Positions 1 to 4,729 of a stretch of DNA of 64,000 nucleotides are shown in pieces; positions within the stretch are counted from its first letter, which is position 1; every line of letters starts with the position of its first letter. Source of the DNA: Paenibacillus montaniterrae (GTDB lineage: Bacteria > Bacillota > Bacilli > Paenibacillales > Paenibacillaceae). The position numbers and the translations under genes were made by a program. The stretch lies in NCBI RefSeq assembly GCF_018403185.1, contig NZ_BOSE01000004.1, forward strand, positions 1 through 64,000. Reading direction: 5' to 3'. The notes below the pieces were generated by a model. That model made no database searches, was not told the origin of the DNA, and saw only the letters and a program-made list of their open reading frames with translations.

Positions 1-156
1 ATACCCCACATGCCCATTAAAATGTGAACCTCCATATAACGAAAATTTTTTAAAAGCCACTTTTAGTAGGCTTATTTTGTTATGCCCACTTTTTTCTCAG
101 CAGTTACTTTAGCATTCTTTCAAACTATCACCTCCAAGTAAGCTCCGTTTACAATT

Positions 157-256
157 GTCGCACTAACGCGACTTGTTGTTTCAATATTAACCCTTTAAGT
201 TATATAAGTCAATAGATAAGTCGCAAAAACGCATATAAATATGTTGCATTTTTGCA
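157..256. promoter_or_regulatory. Operator sites of the element's repressor
   Basis: Three related dyad sites lie between the leftward promoter and the repressor gene. Site 1 (157-172) is GTCGCACTAACGCGAC. Site 2 starts with GTCGCAAAAACGCA at 220-233. Site 3 is the palindrome TGCATTTTTGCA at 245-256. They share the pattern YGCA-N4/5-TGCR or its complement. Site 1 lies downstream of the leftward -10 and site 2 upstream of its -35, so bound repressor would flank that promoter. Family knowledge: CI/Cro-type repressors bind several such dyads in a divergent control region. Binding itself is inferred. Confidence 0.5.
184..212 (-). promoter_or_regulatory. Leftward sigma-A promoter of the mobile element
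   Basis: On the minus strand a -35 TTGACT (207-212) and a -10 TAATAT (184-189) are separated by exactly 17 bases. The promoter reads away from the repressor, towards genes outside the window. Downstream, a GGAGG at 131-135 precedes a very short TTG frame, and another GGAGG at 29-33 lies 11 bases before an ATG at 17, where a leftward gene probably begins; only five codons of that gene are visible. The match to the sigma-A consensus is strong; use as the early or lytic promoter is inferred. Confidence 0.6.
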
Positions 257-295
257 TCATTTATATTAACATGAGATCATAAGGAGGTAATGAAA

Positions 296-745
296 TTGAC
301 GACTGGAGAAAGAATGAGGGCAAGGAGAAAAGAACTTGGTTTCTCGGCTGACTACGTAGCAGAAAAATTAAATGTTAACAGGTCCACTGTTTTCCGATAC
401 GAAGGCGGTGACATCGACAAGCTTCCTATAGACATACTAGAACCTTTAAGCGAGATACTCCAGACAACACCAGCATATTTGATGGGCTGGGATTCTAACG
501 CTGAGAGTATATCTCCCGCAATAACAAAACATGAACAAATTATGCTCGATAAATACCGCAAATTAGATGACATTGGGAGATACACTGTTGATACAACTCT
601 TGAAGCTCAGTATAAACGTTGTACCGAACCGAAAATTGATCTGATTGCAGCGCACAGTGATGATTATTCAGAAGAGCAGCAAGAGCTTATGTTGCAAGAC
701 TTAGAAGAACTAGAAAAACTGCATAAAAAACGAACGAACCAATAA
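296..745 (+). CDS. Cro/CI-type XRE repressor
   Basis: An XRE-family helix-turn-helix spans about residues 3-58, with the typical run ending in a YLMGW-like turn after the fifth helix; this matches phage and ICE repressors of Firmicutes. It should keep the leftward promoter silent by binding the dyads at 157-256. The C-terminal part is charged, helical and without a peptidase domain, so it is not a LexA-type self-cleaving repressor; cleavage by the neighbouring protease would be the expected induction route. The start is chosen as TTG at 296: the strong AAGGAGG (281-287) is 8 bases away, while the ATG at 290 would leave only 2 bases. It is followed after 12 bases by the protease gene, which implies an operon. 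Confidence 0.85.
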   Translation: MTTGERMRARRKELGFSADYVAEKLNVNRSTVFRYEGGDIDKLPIDILEPLSEILQTTPAYLMGWDSNAESISPAITKHEQIMLDKYRKLDDIGRYTVDTTLEAQYKRCTEPKIDLIAAHSDDYSEEQQELMLQDLEELEKLHKKRTNQ

Positions 746-757
746 GGGTGTGAATCA

Positions 758-1213
758 ATGGGGTACGAGAACCTATTGATCCAAGCTGAGCAACAGGGTT
801 TGTACATTTATGAAGCATGCTTGCGATCACGAGCTAAAGGACTAATCAAAAATAACATTATCGCAATCAATAAAAACATTCAGACTTCTAAAGAAAAAGC
901 CTGCATTCTTGCTGAGGAAATCGGACACTACCATACCGCCGTTGGAGACTTCGCCGATCAGAGCAAGCTTGAGAACCGAAAGAAGGAACGTCTTGGACGA
1001 GCCTGGGCATATGAACGCTTGATCCCGCTTGACCGCATTATTCAAGCTGGACAAGCAGGCGTCGAAGGCAGGTATGCTGTAGCAGAATACTTAGAGATAA
1101 CGGAAGAGTTCTTGCAAGAGTCGATTGAGCATTATCAGCGTAAATACGGCATACATACCATGTATCAAGGTTACATGATCTACTTCGAGCCGTTGTCCAT
1201 TATAAAATTGTAA
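758..1213 (+). CDS. ImmA/IrrE-type metallopeptidase homologue
   Basis: The protein is 151 residues long and resembles ImmA/IrrE (peptidase M78) proteins, which cut cognate repressors to induce mobile elements. The metal site region is at residues 53-59, EEIGHYH. It keeps the glutamate, the second histidine and the surrounding hydrophobic pattern, but the first histidine of the usual HExxH is glutamate. As I recall, several phage-borne relatives show the same change, so activity is not excluded. An RBS (AAGGGTG) sits 7 bases before the ATG. The position right after the repressor gene is that of the ICEBs1 immR-immA pair, which supports the role as anti-repressor. The substrate is inferred. Confidence 0.75.
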   Translation: MGYENLLIQAEQQGLYIYEACLRSRAKGLIKNNIIAINKNIQTSKEKACILAEEIGHYHTAVGDFADQSKLENRKKERLGRAWAYERLIPLDRIIQAGQAGVEGRYAVAEYLEITEEFLQESIEHYQRKYGIHTMYQGYMIYFEPLSIIKL

Positions 1214-1287
1214 TCTTGCGCTTTCCAGCCGCAAGGCTGTTTATTATATACATTAAACCGAACATATGTTCTGAAAGGGTGATTTAC

Positions 1288-2574
1288 ATGAGGGGAAGTA
1301 TCGAAAAGCGTGGCGTCTATAAGTGGAGGCTTCGCGTGGATCTGGGCATTCAAACGGACAATAAAAGAAACCGGCCTAGCGTAACGATAGAGATTGATGA
1401 TCCGTCGTTGATGAAAATGTCCGAGAAATGCACAGGATATAAAGACGCTAGTCGAGGCTTAAGGGATTACCTGGACGATCAGCTATCAGACTTTAAGCGC
1501 CGAGTATTGTCTGGAGAGTATATCCAAGTGGATAAGATGACGTTTAAGGAGTTTGTGGAGAACGAGTGGAAACCGAAATACGCATCTCACGAGGATAATT
1601 TAGCTCCGCTCACATATGATACCTATTGTAGCCATTTAGAAAACCATATCTACCCCGCGTTTGAGAGCAAATATTTATCTGAGATTAAAACACTGCATAT
1701 TGTTACGTTTGTAAACAATCTCAGCAAGCCAGGTGCTCGAAAAGACGGCAGAGGAAAAACACTCGCTGCCGGCACCATTCAGTACATCTATCGAGTCTTA
1801 AAGAATGTTCTTACCAGGGCTACCGAATGGCAACTCATTCCGTCTAATCCGGTGACCGGCGTGAAGAAGCCAAAAGTCGAACAGAAAGAAGTTGAGTTTT
1901 ACGACGAGGTTGAAGCAAAGGAAGTTATAGCTGCTTTATATCTGGAGCCTCGATATTGGCGGTTGCTTATTCTAGGCGCTATAATCGGAGGCTGCCGACG
2001 AGGAGAATTAGTCGGTCTTGAATGGTCAGATGTGGATTTTGAAAATATGACGGTCTCGATTAAAAAAAGCATATCGCAAACAAAGAAATCGAAAGCAATT
2101 GAAAAAGGACCTAAATCAAAGAGCTCGAAGCGAATCATTGAAATGCCAGACTGGTACATGAATGAGTTAGATATACATTTACGGGAATGGGAGCTGCAGA
2201 GGAAGAAAGCGATTGTGGCAGGCGAATGGATAGGTAACGAAAGAACCTACGTATTTCACGCAGGGCGGGGCAAACCTTTACATCATAACTCCCCTACAGG
2301 TTGGTGGGCAAAATTTGTTAAGCGACACAACTTAAAACGGATTAGGCTGCACGATTTACGCCACAGTTCCGCAACCCTATTAATTGAAGCTGGAGCGTCG
2401 ATGAAAGCCATACAGAAGCGCCTAGGGCATTCCAAGTATCAAACTACGGCCAACATCTATGCGCATGTTACGAAGAAGGTCAGCCGTGATACAGCAGAGA
2501 AGTTTGACAAGTTTGCCCCTCGCCCCCAGTCCGTCCCCAATCCGTCCCCAAGCTCAAAATCAGCTCCTAATTAA
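1288..2574 (+). CDS. Tyrosine-type site-specific integrase
   Basis: This is a 428-residue phage integrase of the tyrosine recombinase family, which integrates and excises the element by strand exchange at att sites. The N-terminal 60 residues look like an arm-binding domain, followed by a core-binding (SAM-like) domain at about 80-175 and the catalytic domain. Catalytic residues are all visible: R237 (GCRRGE), H355 and R358 (HDLRH), H381 (LGHS) and the nucleophile Y391. The Pro/Ser-rich tail after residue 405 is unusual but short. The start is ATG 1288, 6 bases after AAAGGGTG; a longer reading from 1216 has no RBS. It ends just before a terminator hairpin and the tRNA-Val gene. Confidence 0.93.
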   Translation: MRGSIEKRGVYKWRLRVDLGIQTDNKRNRPSVTIEIDDPSLMKMSEKCTGYKDASRGLRDYLDDQLSDFKRRVLSGEYIQVDKMTFKEFVENEWKPKYASHEDNLAPLTYDTYCSHLENHIYPAFESKYLSEIKTLHIVTFVNNLSKPGARKDGRGKTLAAGTIQYIYRVLKNVLTRATEWQLIPSNPVTGVKKPKVEQKEVEFYDEVEAKEVIAALYLEPRYWRLLILGAIIGGCRRGELVGLEWSDVDFENMTVSIKKSISQTKKSKAIEKGPKSKSSKRIIEMPDWYMNELDIHLREWELQRKKAIVAGEWIGNERTYVFHAGRGKPLHHNSPTGWWAKFVKRHNLKRIRLHDLRHSSATLLIEAGASMKAIQKRLGHSKYQTTANIYAHVTKKVSRDTAEKFDKFAPRPQSVPNPSPSSKSAPN

Positions 2575-2604
2575 GGGTTTTAATTCTTCTTAGCAAAAAC
2601 AAGA

Positions 2605-2629
2605 AAAACCCTTGATATACAAGGGTTTT
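2605..2629. terminator. Bidirectional hairpin after the integrase
   Basis: A perfect inverted repeat AAAACCCTTG / CAAGGGTTTT with a 5-base loop lies 30 bases after the integrase stop. Its A and T flanks make it suitable as a Rho-independent terminator in both directions, separating the integrase from the tRNA cluster that reads towards it. Confidence 0.75.
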
Positions 2630-2643
2630 GAACATTCGTTATA

Positions 2644-2718
2644 TGGTAGGACGGGCGGGGATCGAACCCGCGACTTCTACCCTGTCAAGGTAGCACTCTC
2701 CCGCTGAGTTACCGTCCT
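2644..2718 (-). tRNA. tRNA-Val (GAC)
   Basis: The minus strand folds into a full cloverleaf with encoded CCA (2644-2646). The acceptor stem is AGGACGG/CCGTCCT, the T loop TTCGATC, and the anticodon loop TTGACAG gives anticodon GAC (valine). It is the last gene of the leftward tRNA cluster, and its 3' end faces the integrase gene, making it the probable integration target of the element at the left edge. Confidence 0.93.
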
Positions 2719-2810
2719 ATAGCGAGCAATAGCCATTTCATCTTTCAGCTTATATACTCATTCGAGAATCTTGTTTATTCTCTGAATCTATTACATACTA
2801 TCAAATTAAC

Positions 2811-2899
2811 TGGTGCCGAGGACCGGAATCGAACCGGTACGGTAGTCACCTACCGCAGGATTTTAAGTCCTGTGCGTCTGCCAGTTCCGCCACCCCGGC
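2811..2899 (-). tRNA. tRNA-Leu (TAA), copy 1
   Basis: An 89-base class II tRNA with long variable arm, encoded CCA and anticodon loop CTTAAAA, hence anticodon TAA. The acceptor stem GCCGGGG/CCTCGGC contains one G-U pair. The gene is identical to the next one upstream, so the pair is a recent or homogenised tandem duplication. Confidence 0.95.
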
Positions 2900-2967
2900 A
2901 TGTATGAATTTCTGCATATGATCGATCGTATGTATTCGTACAAGCTTGAATCAGTATCTTACTTAAA

Positions 2968-3056
2968 TGGTGCCGAGGACCGGAATCGAACCGGTACGGT
3001 AGTCACCTACCGCAGGATTTTAAGTCCTGTGCGTCTGCCAGTTCCGCCACCCCGGC
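2968..3056 (-). tRNA. tRNA-Leu (TAA), copy 2
   Basis: Identical in sequence over 89 bases to the copy at 2811-2899, with the same anticodon TAA, long variable arm and encoded CCA. About 68 bases of unrelated spacer separate the two, so each has its own processing context. Confidence 0.95.
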
Positions 3057-3082
3057 AAAAGTTAAATGCTATATGGAATTAA

Positions 3083-3159
3083 TGGTGGGCCCTGAGGGAC
3101 TCGAACCCCCGACCAATCGGTTATGAGCCGACTGCTCTAACCAACTGAGCTAAGGGCCC
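3083..3159 (-). tRNA. tRNA with CAT anticodon (Ile2 or elongator Met)
   Basis: A 77-base tRNA with encoded CCA, acceptor GGGCCCT/AGGGCCC and anticodon loop CTCATAA. The CAT anticodon allows elongator tRNA-Met or tRNA-Ile2 (lysidine-modified, reading AUA). The anticodon arm GTCGG-loop-CCGAT and AGCAG before it resemble the Bacillus tRNA-Ile2 more than elongator Met as I remember them, so Ile2 is favoured. A covariance-model call or a tilS-identity check would decide. Confidence 0.85.
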
Positions 3160-3205
3160 TCGATCAAATAATGAATAATTTCATTATAGCTAGAGTTTGG
3201 AGTTT

Positions 3206-3282
3206 TGGTTGCGGGGACAGGATTTGAACCTGTGACCTTCGGGTTATGAGCCCGACGAGCTGCCGAACTGCTCCACCCCGCG
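3206..3282 (-). tRNA. Initiator tRNA-fMet (CAT)
   Basis: A 77-base tRNA with encoded CCA and anticodon CAT. Initiator marks are clear: the first position C cannot pair with A72 (CGCGGGG against CCCCGCA), and the anticodon stem carries the three consecutive G-C pairs GGG/CCC. It is the first gene of the leftward cluster. Confidence 0.95.
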
Positions 3283-3374
3283 TCATTATTCGTACAAACA
3301 ACTTGAAACACATACCAAAATATTGGTTCATTGCGCTGCCTTAAAATCAGCTACTCGCAATGGCGACATAAATT

Positions 3375-3404
3375 AATATACTATAAATTGATATATGCCG
3401 TCAA
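3375..3404 (-). promoter_or_regulatory. Promoter of the tRNA cluster
   Basis: On the minus strand TTGACG (3399-3404) and TATATT (3375-3380) stand 18 bases apart, about 95 bases upstream of the tRNA-fMet 5' end. It is the only good sigma-A match in the gap and would drive fMet-Ile2/Met-Leu-Leu-Val as one transcript. Confidence 0.5.
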
Positions 3405-3470
3405 GCATTTTTTGACAACATTTTCTTTCCCTAGCTTTTTTAATAAGATCGAAGCCCTTAGCACGATGGT

Positions 3471-3641
3471 TTAGCGGCGTTCTGGCATAAATCTTACGCC
3501 ATATCTGCCGCGATTAGATTTATAAATTTCGATTTCCCTCGGACATTCCATACCGTACATCCAATAATCATGCTCCATGCGCTGCAGGACACAGCTTGCT
3601 TGAAACTTTGATTCGTACAGCCTTATCCAATAAACCCACAT
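3471..3641 (-). CDS. Small hypothetical protein (56 aa)
   Basis: A 56-residue protein rich in Tyr, Trp, Arg and Met that I do not recognise. The ATG at 3641 has a strong RBS (GGAGG, 8-base spacing), which is the main reason to accept it; a longer reading from 3695 has none. It has two cysteines (about residues 16 and 33) but no clear metal pair, no signal peptide and no membrane segment. It lies alone between the export operon and the tRNA cluster promoter. It might be a small DNA- or RNA-binding protein given its basic C-terminus, but that is a guess. Confidence 0.55.
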   Translation of the reverse strand: MWVYWIRLYESKFQASCVLQRMEHDYWMYGMECPREIEIYKSNRGRYGVRFMPERR

Positions 3642-3763
3642 CGTGTACACCTCCATTAATCTAACGAATAGCGTACCCATTTTACATTGGTTCATACGAA
3701 CAGAGAGTATATTATGCTAACAAATATGCCCAGCAACGGTTTAGCCGCATGCTGGGCACATTT

Positions 3764-4726
3764 TTAGTGCTTTTCTGCTTCTACTGCTTCCTTTACTTCC
3801 TCAACCGCTGCTTCCTGCTTCTGCTCTTCCTCAGCGGCTTCTGCCTTTGCAAGAGACTGAGGAGAAGTAATCGTAATTTTCTCCCCATCAAATTCCATGA
3901 GCACCTTATCCTTAATGTTCATCGCCTTCAAGTACTCTTTAGGCACCTGCAGCCTGCCTACGCGGTCAACCACCACGTACGCGACATGCGCTGCCTGATC
4001 GCGAGAGGCGAAGGATACAAAGCCGTCACGGTGCGCAGCAAGGTCAGGATTATGCTTGACGAACTCGGTACTGGTCAAACCATCTCTAATCGCTACAACG
4101 CGATCAACCTGGCTTGCAAGCTCCATATCATGCGTTACGATAACAATCGTTACGCCAAGCTCCTTGTTCATTTTGCGGAAAATGTTCATGATCATATCCG
4201 AAGTCGCAGTATCAACAGAGCCGGTAGGCTCATCCGCCAGCAGCAGCTGTGGTTTGTTGGAAAGTGAAATCGCGATAGCAACCCGCTGCTGCTCACCCCC
4301 GGACAGCTGATGCAGCTTGTTGTTCATGCGATGGCCCAAGCCAACCCATTCAAGCAGCTGCTTGGCATATGCGCGATCAAGCTTGCCTGACAGCATCATC
4401 GGCATTTCAACATTTTCCAAAGCCGTCAAATAAGGCAGCAAGTTTCGCGCATTATTTTGCCAAATAAAACCAACCGTATCGCGCTTATACTCTACAAGCT
4501 GCTCATCCGTCATTTTCAGCAAATCCCATTTGCCAACTTTAACTTGACCAGCGGAAGGGCGATCAAGCCCTCCCAGCGTATTGAGCAGCGTTGATTTACC
4601 GCTACCACTGTTTCCGATAATCGCCATTAGCTCGCCTTGCTCAACGGTAAGATTAAGTCCTTGCAGCGCGACAACCTCAAGATCGTCTGTTTTGTAAATT
4701 TTAACAAGTCCTTCACAATGTATCAT
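3764..4726 (-). CDS. ABC transporter ATPase with AbrB-like C-terminal domain
   Basis: An ABC ATPase of the LolD/MacB/FtsE class: Walker A GNSGSGKST at 38-46, signature LSGGEQQR at 141-148, Walker B LLLADE at 161-166, H-loop His199. Family knowledge: such ATPases pair with FtsX-type permeases that move peptides or lipids or act mechanically. Beyond the normal end (about 230) follows a segment at 249-289 with the hydrophobic pattern of a SpoVT/AbrB swapped-hairpin half (VDRVGRLQVPKE...), then a 30-residue Glu/Ala/Lys tail. In AbrB proteins this fold binds DNA as a dimer; here it may only dimerise the ATPase. It lies 3 bases after the permease gene, last in the export operon, and has a second ATPase in the same operon. 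Confidence 0.9.
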   Translation of the reverse strand: MIHCEGLVKIYKTDDLEVVALQGLNLTVEQGELMAIIGNSGSGKSTLLNTLGGLDRPSAGQVKVGKWDLLKMTDEQLVEYKRDTVGFIWQNNARNLLPYLTALENVEMPMMLSGKLDRAYAKQLLEWVGLGHRMNNKLHQLSGGEQQRVAIAISLSNKPQLLLADEPTGSVDTATSDMIMNIFRKMNKELGVTIVIVTHDMELASQVDRVVAIRDGLTSTEFVKHNPDLAAHRDGFVSFASRDQAAHVAYVVVDRVGRLQVPKEYLKAMNIKDKVLMEFDGEKITITSPQSLAKAEAAEEEQKQEAAVEEVKEAVEAEKH

Positions 4727-4729
4727 GAG

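Larger units (their letters stand above)
1..2646. mobile_element. Right end of integrated prophage/ICE-like element
   Basis: A repressor, an ImmA-type protease homologue and a tyrosine integrase lie together and read rightwards, and the integrase gene ends about 70 bases from the 3' end of a tRNA-Val gene. This layout is the usual lysogeny module of a temperate phage or integrative element inserted in a tRNA 3' end. The rest of the element would lie left of the window, read leftwards from the divergent promoter near position 190. The right boundary is inferred to fall in the tRNA-Val 3' part (about 2644-2670); the second att copy is not in view. Lytic or transfer genes are not visible, so phage and ICE cannot be told apart. 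Confidence 0.7.

Noticed and set aside
2900..3082. Short frame across a tRNA-Leu gene
   Set aside because: It is made of tRNA sequence and cannot be a gene.
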